DNA of 55,808 bases from Piscinibacter caeni (GCA_003265685.1 QJOU01000065.1:1-55808), one strand, 5' to 3'. Counted from the first letter of the stretch, positions 29,594 through 38,199 are shown. Made by a program: numbers and translations. The notes: generated from the sequence alone by a model not told the origin.

Positions 29594-29833
29594 TCTCACC
29601 GGCCCGTACGCGGGCGCCCGTGCGCTGGCCGGGAGTGGGCAGTGCGGCATCGCGCACGCCCCGTTCGACCAGGTGGGCGCGCCGGGTGTGACATTTGCTC
29701 TGTATGGCACGTGCATTAACATACGAGTATCATTACAGTTGCGTTCAATGGCCTCTGCCGCAGCGATGTCGATCACCTACTGGCACCCCGGGCTTCACGA
29801 CTCCGTCAGCGCCTTCGGGCCGCGCCGCCGCCC
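29594..29833. promoter_or_regulatory. Intergenic region before the first hydrogenase-like module, with a candidate AT-richer promoter patch
   Basis: No gene is supported here. Positions about 29690-29745 are clearly AT-richer than their surroundings. TTGCTC (29697-29702), 16 bp and TAACAT (29719-29724) could be weak -35/-10 boxes for the hyf-like operon at 29834. GTGCAT (29711), GAGTATCAT (29725-29733) and TCATTACAGTTG (29730-29741) recur in similar form before the second module. 29804-29820 is a remnant of the dispersed repeat found at 18981-19069. Confidence 0.4.
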
Positions 29834-31834
29834 ATGAATGCACTGCTGGCAGCGCAGTGGGCCCTGGTGCTCGGCGCCGTGGCGTGCCTGCTGCCGGTGG
29901 CCAACACGGTGCGGGCGCTGCTGGGCGTCGCGTCGCAGGCCGTGGCCATGGTGCTGGTCGGCTTCGCGGTCGTGCCGGTGCTGGCCGGTGGTCCGGTGCT
30001 CGCCGGCTCGTTGCCCTGGGCGCACCCGGTGGGCACGCTGAGCGTCCGCCTGGACGGGCTCGGCGCGTTCTTCCTGGCCTGGTCACTGCCGATGACGCTG
30101 CTGGGCAGCGTCTACGCGGCGGGCTACCTGCGCCGCCACTTCGACACGCCGCGCCACGTCGGCGTGCACTACGCGCTGCTGAACATGACGGCGCTGTCGT
30201 TCGTGCTGATCTACAGCGCCGACCATGCACTGGTGTTCCTGCTCGGCTGGGAGATCGCCGCGCTGGCGGCCTGGCTGCTGGTGATCTGGGACTACAGCAA
30301 CCAGAAGGTTCGCTTCGCCGGCTTCAACTACCTGGTGTCGACCCACATCGGGCTGATTTTCCTGGTGGCGGCCTTCATGATCCTGTACACGCACTCGGCG
30401 TCGTGGGACCTGGGCAGCTTCGGCCAATGGCTGCGTGCGCATCCGGGGTCGGAGCGCAACCTCGTCTTCCTGCTGCTGCTGACCAGCTTCGCGCTGAAGT
30501 CGGCCTTCTTCCCGGTGCACTCCTGGCTGCCGCGCGCGCATGCCGCCGCGCCGGCCCATGTGTCGGCGCTGATGTCGGGCGTCATCCACAAGGCCGGGCT
30601 GTATGCGCTGGTGCGCTTCGTCCTGCTGATGGGCAGGCCCGACGAATGGATGGGCTGGTTCCTGCTCGGCTTCGGTGCGCTGTCGGCGGTGATCGGTGCG
30701 CTCTACACCGTCAACCAGCGTGACCTGAAGCGTCTGCTCGGCTACTCCTCCACGGAGAACGTGGGCATCGCCGCGATGGGCCTGGGCGTGGGCTGCCTGG
30801 GCCTCGCCTGGGGCAATGCCACGCTGGCGGCGCTGGGCTTCGCCGGCGGGCTGATGCACGTGCTCAACCACGCGTTCTTCAAGTGCCAGCTGTTCTACGC
30901 CGCCGGCGCGGTGTACCAGGCCGCGCACGGCGTGGACATGGAGCGGCTCGGCGGCCTCGCGCGCCTGATGCCCTGGACCGCGCTGGGCTTCCTGGTCGGC
31001 GGCGTGGCGATCTCGGCGCTGCCACCGTTCAACGGATTCGCCAGCGAGTTCCTCGTCTACTCCGGTCTGTTCACCGACCAGCCGGTGCCGGTCTGGGCCA
31101 AGGTCGCGCTGGCCGCGGCCGGCGCGGCGCTGGCCTTCGTCGGGGCGCTGTCGGCGCTGAGCATCACGCGCGCCTTCGGCGTGGTGTTCCTCGGCTCGCC
31201 GCGCAGCCCCGATGCTGGACAGGTTCACGAAGTCGGCTGGTTCATGCGCCTGCCGCTGCTGCTGCACGGTGCGGGCGTGCTGCTGCTCGGCGTGGCGCCG
31301 GCCCTGGGGCTGGTCTTGGTCGAACCGACCGTGGCGCTGGCGCTGGCCGGCGTCCCCGGCGCCACAGGGCAGGAGCTTGCGGGCCTCGGCGCCACGCTCG
31401 GACGCATCGGCGCCGTCTCGGCCCTGCTCGTGGGCAGCGTGGCGCTGGTGTGGTGGTGGCGCCAAGCGGCCGGGCCGGTGTCGCAGCGCCATGTCACCTG
31501 GGGCTGCGGCTACACCGCCCCCAATGCGCGCATGCAGTACACCGGCTCCAGCTTCTCCTGGGACTTCAGCCAGCGTTTCCGCTCGCTGATGGTGCTGCTG
31601 AACCGCCAGAAGGCCCCGGACGGGTACTTCCCGCAGGACGCCTATGTCGTCACCGACTGCGTCGATGCGGTCGAGCGCCGGCTCTACAACGTGATCGGCC
31701 ATGGCGACAGCTCGGCGAAGGACGTGTCGCGCTGGCTGCGCGAAGACGATCCCCGCATCGCCTTCGCGGCCGGCCTCGTCGCGCTGGTCGCGATGGCCGG
31801 CCTGGTGGTGCTGGCCGGCGGACCCTTGCGCTGA
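29834..31834 (+). CDS. hyfB: HyfB-like proton-translocating membrane subunit, module A (NuoL family)
   Basis: A 666-residue antiporter-like subunit of a hydrogenase-4/complex-I-type membrane arm, with about 16 hydrophobic segments. Residues expected for proton translocation are present: Glu in FLLGWEIAALAAW (about 140), Lys in FALKSAFFPVHSWLPRAHAA (about 220) with the following SALMSGVIHKAGLYAL, and Lys in NQRDLKRLLGYSS. The C-terminal HyfB/HycC extension has WGCGYTAPNARMQYT. It opens the first module; its stop is 7 bp before hyfC. The name reflects family only, because the cluster has no NiFe site. Confidence 0.9.
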   Translation: MNALLAAQWALVLGAVACLLPVANTVRALLGVASQAVAMVLVGFAVVPVLAGGPVLAGSLPWAHPVGTLSVRLDGLGAFFLAWSLPMTLLGSVYAAGYLRRHFDTPRHVGVHYALLNMTALSFVLIYSADHALVFLLGWEIAALAAWLLVIWDYSNQKVRFAGFNYLVSTHIGLIFLVAAFMILYTHSASWDLGSFGQWLRAHPGSERNLVFLLLLTSFALKSAFFPVHSWLPRAHAAAPAHVSALMSGVIHKAGLYALVRFVLLMGRPDEWMGWFLLGFGALSAVIGALYTVNQRDLKRLLGYSSTENVGIAAMGLGVGCLGLAWGNATLAALGFAGGLMHVLNHAFFKCQLFYAAGAVYQAAHGVDMERLGGLARLMPWTALGFLVGGVAISALPPFNGFASEFLVYSGLFTDQPVPVWAKVALAAAGAALAFVGALSALSITRAFGVVFLGSPRSPDAGQVHEVGWFMRLPLLLHGAGVLLLGVAPALGLVLVEPTVALALAGVPGATGQELAGLGATLGRIGAVSALLVGSVALVWWWRQAAGPVSQRHVTWGCGYTAPNARMQYTGSSFSWDFSQRFRSLMVLLNRQKAPDGYFPQDAYVVTDCVDAVERRLYNVIGHGDSSAKDVSRWLREDDPRIAFAAGLVALVAMAGLVVLAGGPLR

Positions 31835-31841
31835 GGTCAGG

Positions 31842-32798
31842 ATGCGTACGCTGCTGATCGCCACCCACGTGCTGCTGATGCTGGCCATGCCCATCCTGAT
31901 GGTCGGCCTGGTCAACCGCACCAAGTCGTGGTGGGGCGGCCGGCGCGGCCCGCGGCTCGCGCAGTCGGCCTGGGACCTGCTGCGCCTGCTGCGCAAGCAG
32001 CCGGTGACGAGCCGGGTGACCACGCCGCTGTTCCGCGCCGGGGCCTGGGTGGTGCTGGCTGCCACGCTGCTGGCGGCCCTGGTGGCGCCGATGCTGGGGC
32101 CGGTGGCACCACTGCAGTTCGGTCGCGATTTCATCGTCTTCGCCTACGCCTTGGGGCTGGCCCGCCTGGCGCTGATGCTCTCGGCGCTGGACACCGGCAG
32201 TTCCTTCGAAGGCATGGGCACGGCGCGCGAGGCCTCGTTCACCGCCTTCATCGAGCCGGCGCTGTTCCTGCTGATCGGCAGCGCCGGCGTGGTCACCGGG
32301 CAGGCGAGCTTCGCGGGACTGATCGGGGGGTGGGGCGCGCACGCCGGCTTCGCGTGGCTGGCGGCGCCGGCCGTCGCGGTGCTGTTCGTGCTGCTGCAGG
32401 CCGAGGCCGCGCGCGTGCCGGTGGACGACCCGCTCACGCACCTGGAGCTCACCATGATCCACGAGGTGATGGTGCTCGACCACAGCGGCCCGGAGCTGGC
32501 CGCGATGCAGTACGCCGCCGCGGTGAAGATGACGCTGTACGCCGGCCTGATCGCCACGCTGCTCAACCCCTTCGACCCGCTGCGCGACCCGGTCCCGGCG
32601 ATCGCCGTCTCGGTGGCCCTGATGGCGCTGGTCGCGGTGGCGGTGGGCTGCGTCGAGTCGCTCGTCGCGCGGCTGCGCATGCGGCTCGTGCCGCGTTACC
32701 TGCTGCTGGCCACGGCAGTGGCGGGCGGCGCTCTGCTGCTGGCCGGCGTCCTGGGCGCCGGCGGGTTCGCGCCCGCCCTGGCCGGGGGCGTGAAGTGA
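31842..32798 (+). CDS. hyfC: HyfC-like membrane subunit, module A (NuoH family)
   Basis: A 318-residue NuoH-family subunit that would anchor the hydrophilic arm and form the quinone-site/E-channel junction. About eight hydrophobic segments; family blocks GTAREASFTAFIEPALFLL and ARVPVDDPLTHLELTMIHEVM are intact, including the conserved acidic residues. The ATG at 31842 follows an AGG-type site 7 bp after hyfB. Its stop overlaps the next GTG start (GTGA). Confidence 0.9.
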   Translation: MRTLLIATHVLLMLAMPILMVGLVNRTKSWWGGRRGPRLAQSAWDLLRLLRKQPVTSRVTTPLFRAGAWVVLAATLLAALVAPMLGPVAPLQFGRDFIVFAYALGLARLALMLSALDTGSSFEGMGTAREASFTAFIEPALFLLIGSAGVVTGQASFAGLIGGWGAHAGFAWLAAPAVAVLFVLLQAEAARVPVDDPLTHLELTMIHEVMVLDHSGPELAAMQYAAAVKMTLYAGLIATLLNPFDPLRDPVPAIAVSVALMALVAVAVGCVESLVARLRMRLVPRYLLLATAVAGGALLLAGVLGAGGFAPALAGGVK

Positions 32799-33412
32799 CC
32801 GCGGCGCTCGCGCTCTTCCTGCTGGCCGTGGTGGTGCCGGTGTTTTTCGGCAAGATCCGCTCGGCGCCCGCGTGGCTGGTGCTGCAGGCGCTGGCCCTGG
32901 CGGCCATCGGCTTCCTGCAGCATGCCCATGCCTCGGTGCATGCGCTTGCCGCACTGGCCGAGGTGCTGCTGGTGCGCGCCGTCGTCGCGCCCTGGCTGCT
33001 GCGGCGCGCCATCCGCCGGCATGCGGGCCCCGACCTGGACCTGATGCCCTCCAACCTCTTTGCCTGGGCGGTGGCCATCGCGTTGGTGGTGCTGGCCTTC
33101 GAGTTCGGCGCTCCGGCCGCCGACGACCGGCATGCGCTCACGCTGGGGGCGGTCGCGGCCACCGTCGCCGTGGCGCTGCTGCTGCTGGCCACCAGCAGCG
33201 CGGCACCGACGCAGCTGGTGGCCGTGCTGTACATGGAGAACGCGCTGGGCCTGTTCGAAACCCTGCTGCCCGAGCCCTGGCCGCTGCCGGTGCACGTGGC
33301 GCTGGGTCTCATCTACCTGGGCACGGTGGCGGTGGGCAGCTGGCTCATCGGGTCGCCCGACGTGGCCCCCGCTGTCGACGCTTCGGGCGCGCTCGAAGGA
33401 GAGACCCCGTGA
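32795..33412 (+). CDS. hyfE: HyfE-like membrane subunit, module A (NuoK-like)
   Basis: A 205-residue membrane protein with about six to seven hydrophobic segments. It carries the HyfE features PSNLFAWAVAIAL, SAAPTQLVAVLYMENALGLFETLLPEPWP with the conserved MEN-Glu region (residues kept short here), and GLIYLGTVAVGSWLIG. HyfE proteins replace NuoK plus part of NuoJ in the membrane arm. GTG start at 32795 overlaps hyfC; the stop overlaps the next GTG start. Confidence 0.82.
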   Translation: MTAALALFLLAVVVPVFFGKIRSAPAWLVLQALALAAIGFLQHAHASVHALAALAEVLLVRAVVAPWLLRRAIRRHAGPDLDLMPSNLFAWAVAIALVVLAFEFGAPAADDRHALTLGAVAATVAVALLLLATSSAAPTQLVAVLYMENALGLFETLLPEPWPLPVHVALGLIYLGTVAVGSWLIGSPDVAPAVDASGALEGETP

Positions 33413-34839
33413 CGGCCGCCGCCGCACCCGCCCCGACCGCGCCGCGCACGGCGGGCGCCGCGCGCCACGCGTGGATGGGTCCGGCCCTGGTCGTGATCGC
33501 GCTGGCGCTGCTGTGCGGCTGGTCGGTCTTCTACGCACGCACGTCGCTGGCCGACCTGCCGCTTTATTTTGCGGGCCGCTTCCTGGTGATCGACGCCACC
33601 TCGCTGCTGTTCCTGCTGGTGGTCAACGCGGTGTTCCTCGGTATCAGCGTGTACATGTCCTCGCGCGTCAGCAGCTCGCGCGTGCTGGCCGACAAGCTGC
33701 TGCCGCGCAGCGCACTCACGCTGGCGTTCATGCTGGCCATGAACCTGGGCCTGATGGCCAACCACCTGCTGCTGCTGTGGGCCTTCATCGAGCTCACCAC
33801 GCTGTGCCTGGCGCCGCTGGTGGCGCAGGGCGACGCGCTGGCGCCGCGCCGCGTGGCCTGGCACTACCTGCTGTACTCCAGCATGTCGCTGGCGCTGACC
33901 TTTATCGGGCTCATGTGCCTGACGCGTTCGGCGCAGCTGCAGGGCGTCGAGATGAGCTTCATGCTCGACGACATGGCCATCCCCGCCTCGGTCGACAGCT
34001 GGCAGCGCCTGGGCCTGGCCCTGATGCTGTTCGGCCTGGGCAGCAAGCTGGGCCTGGCGCCGCTGTATGCCTGGCTGCCCGAGACCTACGAGGCCGCGCC
34101 CACCAGCACCAGCGCGCTGCTGGCAGCGGTGCAGTTCAACATCAGCATCGTCATGGTGCTGCGCGTCCTGCAGGTCTTCCGCGGCCAGGACACCGGCTTC
34201 GTCGCCCACGAGCTGCTCATCATGGGCTGCCTGTCGCTCACGGTCGCGGCGGTGCAGGTGATGGCGGCGCGCAACTACAAGCGGCTGATCGCCTATGCCA
34301 GCGTGGCCTCGTCGGGGGTCATCGCCATCGGCCTGTCGGTGGGCCGTGCGGCGGCCTATGGCGTGCTGCTCTACGTGGTCAGCAACGCCTTCGTGAAGAG
34401 CCTGCTGTTCCTCACCGCCGGGCGGCTGCGCGCGGTCTACGGCACCAACGAGACGGCGCCGCTGGCGGGCGTGGTGCGGGTGCTGCCGTTCTCGGGCGCG
34501 CTGTTCGCGGTGGGCACCTTCGCGCTGCTGGGCTTTCCGCCGTTCGGCAGTTTCATGGCCGAGATGCTGATCCTCTCGGGCATCGTGCAGGCCGGCAACC
34601 TGGTGGCCTTCACGCTGATGTGCACCATGCTGACCATCATCTTCGTCGCCACCGGCCGGGCCATCTTCCCGATGCTGTGGAACCCGCCCGCGCAGCACCT
34701 GCCGCCGGTGCGGGAGACCTGGGTCACCGCGCTGCCCAAGCTGGGCTTCGTGACCGTGCTCGTGCTGCTGGGCGTGTACACGCCCGCGCCGATCAGCGAT
34801 CTGCTGGTGCAGGTGGCGCAGTCGATCGGAGGCCGCTGA
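33409..34839 (+). CDS. hyfF: HyfF-like proton-translocating membrane subunit, module A (NuoM/NuoN family)
   Basis: A 476-residue antiporter-like subunit with about 14 hydrophobic segments. Expected proton-path residues: Glu in LLLWAFIELTTLC, Lys in FGLGSKLGLAPLYAWLPETYE, and Lys in AARNYKRLIAYASVASSG. The N-terminal 25 residues are an Ala/Pro-rich extension before the first helix. GTG start at 33409 overlaps hyfE; the stop overlaps hyfG as TGATG. A second antiporter-like subunit beside HyfB implies at least two ion paths in this module. Confidence 0.88.
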   Translation: MTAAAAPAPTAPRTAGAARHAWMGPALVVIALALLCGWSVFYARTSLADLPLYFAGRFLVIDATSLLFLLVVNAVFLGISVYMSSRVSSSRVLADKLLPRSALTLAFMLAMNLGLMANHLLLLWAFIELTTLCLAPLVAQGDALAPRRVAWHYLLYSSMSLALTFIGLMCLTRSAQLQGVEMSFMLDDMAIPASVDSWQRLGLALMLFGLGSKLGLAPLYAWLPETYEAAPTSTSALLAAVQFNISIVMVLRVLQVFRGQDTGFVAHELLIMGCLSLTVAAVQVMAARNYKRLIAYASVASSGVIAIGLSVGRAAAYGVLLYVVSNAFVKSLLFLTAGRLRAVYGTNETAPLAGVVRVLPFSGALFAVGTFALLGFPPFGSFMAEMLILSGIVQAGNLVAFTLMCTMLTIIFVATGRAIFPMLWNPPAQHLPPVRETWVTALPKLGFVTVLVLLGVYTPAPISDLLVQVAQSIGGR

Positions 34840-36332
34840 TGCACGACATGGCAGGCCCGCACAAGCCGGTGATCATGCGCCTGACGCGTGAGCTGGCGCC
34901 GCTGGCACTGGCCGACTGGGCGGAGGCCATCGCGGCTGCGCTGCGCGCAGGCGACCGCGTGCTGTCGCTGTTCGGCCGCCGCGCCGGCAACGCGCAGACC
35001 GTGGTCACGGCCGTGCTGCTGCGCGCGGCCGGGGGTCTGGAGGTGCTGCGCGGCAGCGGCCGGCACGACGAGGGCTACCCGTCGCTGACGGCCCGTTTTC
35101 CCGCCGTGCAGGTGCTTGAGCGCGAGCTGTGGGAGCAGACCGGCCTCGTGCCGCAGGGTCACCCCTGGCTCAAGCCGGTGCGCTTCGAGGGCGAGCGCCA
35201 GCGGCGCATGCACGAGGTCCCGTTCTTCACGGTGCGCGGCCAGGAGGTGCACGAGGTCGGCGTCGGCCCCATCCATGCGAGCGTGATCGAGCCGGGGCAC
35301 TTCCGCTTCATGTGCCATGGCGAAACGGTCCACCACCTCGAGATCCAGCTCGGCTACCAGCATCGCGGCATCGAGGCCTTGATGCTGCAGCGTCCGCTGC
35401 CGGCACTCACGCCGCTGGCCGAGACCATCGCCGGTGACACCAGCATCGCGCACGCCTGGGCCCACTGCGCCGCCATCGAGGCCTTGGCCGGCGTCCAGAT
35501 GGATCCCGAGGTGGAGCTGGTCCGCGGCATCGCGCTGGAACTGGAGCGCATCGCGATGCACCTGGTGGCGCTCACCGGCCTGGCCACCGACATCGCCTTC
35601 CTGCAGGGCGGCGCTACCTACGGCCGGCTGCGCACCGCCATCATCAACGCCACGATGCGCGTGTGCGGCAGCCGCTTCGGGCGCGGCTGGCTGCGCCCTG
35701 GCGGCGTGCGGCACGGAATCACGCCGGAACTGCGCGCCGACCTCCTGAAGACCCTGGCCGCCTTCAGCCGCGACTTCGCCGAGGTCAACGAGTTGATGCG
35801 GGCCGCCCGCTCGGTGCAGTCGCGCTTTCAGGGCGTGGGCGTGGTCAGCCACCAGGCGGCGCAGGACATCGGCATGGTCGGGCTCGCGGCACGCGCCAGC
35901 GCGGTCGCGCTCGACACCCGGGCCAGCCTGCCGGGGCGGCTCTACGAGCGCCACCCGTCCGAACTGCTGATCGAACCCGGCGGCGATTGCTGGGCGCGCC
36001 TGGTGCTGCGCATGCGCGAGGTCGATGCGTCGCTGCGCTGGCTGGAGGCCGTGCTCGGCGGCGTGGACTCCCGGCTCGATGGCCACGCCTTGCAGCCGCC
36101 GGGCAGGGTCTATCCGGACACGCTGTGCGTCTCGGTGCGCGAAGGTTTCCGCGGGCCGGTGCTGCACGCGCTGGAGATCGGGCCCGACGGCCGGCTGCTG
36201 CACGTCAAGCTCCAGGATCCCTCGCTGTTCAACTGGTTCGGCCTGGCGCTGGCCGTGCGCAACAACGAGATCTCCGACTTCCCGATCTGCAACAAGAGCT
36301 TTGATCTCTCCTACTGCGGGAACGACCTGTAG
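34839..36332 (+). CDS. hyfG: HyfG-like large subunit, module A (NuoC-NuoD fusion, lacks NiFe ligands)
   Basis: A 497-residue fusion of a NuoC-like N-terminal domain (about 1-110) and a NuoD/[NiFe]-large-subunit domain (about 130-497). Family blocks VGPIHASVIEPGHFRF and YQHRGIEALM are clear. At about 194-203, where [NiFe] enzymes have RxCGxC, it reads ETIAGDTSIA, with no cysteine. The C-terminal DPCxxC is also absent; the protein ends SDFPICNKSFDLSYCGNDL. It therefore cannot bind the NiFe centre in the usual way and is closer to Ehr-type or complex-I proteins. Confidence 0.88.
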   Translation: MHDMAGPHKPVIMRLTRELAPLALADWAEAIAAALRAGDRVLSLFGRRAGNAQTVVTAVLLRAAGGLEVLRGSGRHDEGYPSLTARFPAVQVLERELWEQTGLVPQGHPWLKPVRFEGERQRRMHEVPFFTVRGQEVHEVGVGPIHASVIEPGHFRFMCHGETVHHLEIQLGYQHRGIEALMLQRPLPALTPLAETIAGDTSIAHAWAHCAAIEALAGVQMDPEVELVRGIALELERIAMHLVALTGLATDIAFLQGGATYGRLRTAIINATMRVCGSRFGRGWLRPGGVRHGITPELRADLLKTLAAFSRDFAEVNELMRAARSVQSRFQGVGVVSHQAAQDIGMVGLAARASAVALDTRASLPGRLYERHPSELLIEPGGDCWARLVLRMREVDASLRWLEAVLGGVDSRLDGHALQPPGRVYPDTLCVSVREGFRGPVLHALEIGPDGRLLHVKLQDPSLFNWFGLALAVRNNEISDFPICNKSFDLSYCGNDL

Positions 36333-36342
36333 GGGCTGCGCC

Positions 36343-37092
36343 ATGTTCAAGTCCATCGCCGTTCGCCGCTCCCAGGGCAGCCAGTTCATCCCCGATCCGC
36401 GTCGCGCCGAGCCCCAGGGCTTCCGCGGCCGGCCGGTGGTGGGCGTCGCACCCTGCCAGGCCGGCTGCGACGCCTGCATCGCCGCCTGCACCACCCGGGC
36501 GATCCAGGCCGGGCCGCTGCGCATCGACCTCGGCCGCTGCATCCAGTGCGGCGACTGCGCCCCGGCGTGCCCGGCGGACAAGCTCTCCTTCAGCAACGAC
36601 GTCAAGCTCGCCGCCACCGATCCGGCGGGGCTGGTCATCGGCGTCGACCGCCCCGCACCCGATCCGATCAAGGTCTCGGCGGCGTTGCGCAGCCGCTTCG
36701 GCCGCTCGCTCAAGCTGCGCTCGGTGTCCGCCGGCGGCTGCAACGGCTGCGAGCTGGAAGTCAACGCGCTCACCAACGTCAACTTCGACATCGGCCGCTA
36801 CGGCATCGACATCGTCGCCTCGCCGCGCCACGCCGACGGCCTGGTGCTGACCGGCCCGATCAGCCGCAACATGGCCGATGCGCTGCAACTGTGCTGGGAC
36901 GGCATGCCCGAGCCCAAGCTCGTGATCGCGGTGGGCGCCTGCGCCATCTCGGGCAGTCCCTTCGAAGGCTCCGAGGCGCTGGACCGCGGCTTCCTCGAGC
37001 GCTTCAAGCCGAGCCTGTACGTGCCCGGCTGCCCCCCGCACCCGCTGACCTTCATCTGCGGCATTCTCGATCTGCTGGGCATTCCTTCCTGA
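36343..37092 (+). CDS. HyfI-like small subunit fused to a 2[4Fe-4S] ferredoxin domain, module A
   Basis: A 249-residue fusion equivalent to NuoI plus NuoB. N-terminal ferredoxin: first cluster Cys38, 42, 45, 49 with unusual C-x3-C-x2-C-x3-C spacing (CQAGCDACIAAC), second cluster Cys66, 69, 72, 76 with canonical CIQCGDCAPACP. The NuoB-like part keeps the proximal (N2-type) cluster ligands Cys133, Cys136 (GGCNGCE), Cys200 (GACAISG) and Cys230 (PGCPPHP). It can thus carry electrons to the NiFe-less large subunit. It starts 10 bp after hyfG. Confidence 0.88.
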   Translation: MFKSIAVRRSQGSQFIPDPRRAEPQGFRGRPVVGVAPCQAGCDACIAACTTRAIQAGPLRIDLGRCIQCGDCAPACPADKLSFSNDVKLAATDPAGLVIGVDRPAPDPIKVSAALRSRFGRSLKLRSVSAGGCNGCELEVNALTNVNFDIGRYGIDIVASPRHADGLVLTGPISRNMADALQLCWDGMPEPKLVIAVGACAISGSPFEGSEALDRGFLERFKPSLYVPGCPPHPLTFICGILDLLGIPS

Positions 37093-37105
37093 GTGCCGGC
37101 GTCGA

Positions 37106-37888
37106 GTGCAACCCATCACCCTGCGACAGCCCGTGCCCGAAAGCCTCGATCCCGCCAAGCACGTCAAGCCCTTCGTCTACGAGTCGCTCACGCGCAAGGC
37201 GCTGCACTTCTCGATCGGCGAGATCCAGAGCCGCATGGACCTGCGCGACCCGTACGCGCTCGACCTGGAGTACACGCGCACGATGATGGCCTTCCTGCTG
37301 TTCGTGCCCGAGCCCGGGCAGATCGCGATGATCGGCCTGGGGGGCGGCTCGCTGGCCAAGTTCTGCCACCGGCACCTGCCGGGCACGCGCATCCATGTCG
37401 TCGAGATCAATCCGCACGTGATCGCGCTGCGCGACGAGTTCCACGTGCCGCCCGACGACGAGCGGTTCCGCGTGGTTCCCGGCGATGGCGCCCACTACGT
37501 GCGCCATCGCACCACGCGCTGCGACGTGCTGATGGTGGACGGCTTCGACAGTGACGGCCTGCCGGGCGGGCTGTGCTCGCAGCGCTTCTATGACGAAGCC
37601 TTCGAGCTGCTGCACCCCGGCGGCGTGATGGTGGTCAACCTGCACTTCGGGCACCGCGACCACGCGCGCCATGTCGAGCGGATCCGGCGCAGCTTCGCCG
37701 GTGCCGTGCTGGTCGTCGACGACAGCGACTGCAGCAACACCGTCGTCTTCGCCTGCAAGGGCCCCGCCATCGAACGGTTCAAGGCCGGCGTGGTGCGCCC
37801 GCCCAAGGGCCTGAGCAAGGACGCCGGCCGCCAGCTGCTGGCCGGGTTCGCGCGCGTGGCCTCCGCGTGGAAGCAGCAGTTCGGCTGA
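37106..37888 (+). CDS. Spermidine synthase-like class I methyltransferase-fold protein
   Basis: A 260-residue spermidine/spermine-synthase-like (PABMT) protein. The nucleotide motif IAMIGLGGGSLAKF is at about 72-85, followed by the acidic VVEINPHVIAL and DVLMVDGFDSDGLP. There is no fused decarboxylase or membrane domain. The GTG start at 37106 lies 13 bp after the ferredoxin/small-subunit stop, so it is probably cotranscribed with module A. A role in polyamine synthesis or in modifying the complex is equally open; its position between modules is unusual. Confidence 0.8.
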   Translation: MQPITLRQPVPESLDPAKHVKPFVYESLTRKALHFSIGEIQSRMDLRDPYALDLEYTRTMMAFLLFVPEPGQIAMIGLGGGSLAKFCHRHLPGTRIHVVEINPHVIALRDEFHVPPDDERFRVVPGDGAHYVRHRTTRCDVLMVDGFDSDGLPGGLCSQRFYDEAFELLHPGGVMVVNLHFGHRDHARHVERIRRSFAGAVLVVDDSDCSNTVVFACKGPAIERFKAGVVRPPKGLSKDAGRQLLAGFARVASAWKQQFG

Positions 37889-37901
37889 GCGCAGCGCTTC
37901 T

Positions 37902-37929
37902 TTGCGATGCACCTGGCGAGGAGTACCAT
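37902..37929 (+). promoter_or_regulatory. Candidate promoter for the RHH gene and second module
   Basis: TTGCGA (37902-37907), a 16-bp spacer and TACCAT (37924-37929) match -35 and -10 at four of six positions each. The surrounding spacer is AT-richer than flanking genes. Words GAGTACCAT, GTGCAT and TTCATCCAGTTG here resemble words before module A. Confidence 0.35.
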
Positions 37930-37968
37930 GTGCATGAAATCTTCATCCAGTTGTCATACCGAGGAGCC

Positions 37969-38199
37969 ATGGAGCTCAAGACCGCGCGACTGACGCTTCT
38001 CATCGATCCGAACAAGAAGGCGGCCTTCGAACGCCTGTGCGCGCAGCAGGACCTGACGCCGTCGCAGGTCGTGCGGCGCCTGATCCGCGACTACCTGGCG
38101 CACCATGGCGCAACCTACCAGCCCAGCGGGGCAGGCGACGAGGTGGACGAGGCCGCTGCGCGACCTGCCAAGCGCGGCCCCCGCTCACCGCAGGACTGA
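37969..38199 (+). CDS. Ribbon-helix-helix (CopG/Arc-type) protein
   Basis: A 76-residue protein: a basic/hydrophobic strand MELKTARLTLLID, then two helices (KKAAFERLCAQQ and TPSQVVRRLIRDYLAHH), the RHH fold of small DNA-binding repressors and antitoxins. The C-terminal 25 residues are disordered and acidic then basic. A GAGGAG ribosome site is 3-8 bp upstream of the ATG. No toxin gene is adjacent; the next gene is hyfB of module B, 19 bp on. A regulator of the hyf-like modules is the simplest reading. Confidence 0.75.
   Translation: MELKTARLTLLIDPNKKAAFERLCAQQDLTPSQVVRRLIRDYLAHHGATYQPSGAGDEVDEAAARPAKRGPRSPQD

Noticed and set aside
29704-29720. TGGCACGTGCATTAAC resembling a sigma-54 promoter
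   Set aside because: The -24 GG is present but the -12 GC is replaced by AA at the required spacing, so it does not meet the sigma-54 rule.
29834-31834. Annotation of the NuoL-like genes as DAB-type CO2-uptake components
   Set aside because: No DabA (UPF0753) gene is adjacent and the full HyfC/E/F/G/I set is present, so a complex-I-like assembly fits better.
37928-37990. Short upstream open frame starting ATG TGC ATG before the RHH gene
   Set aside because: About 20 codons overlapping the RHH start, with no ribosome site and a Ser/Lys/Pro peptide; a leader peptide cannot be supported.
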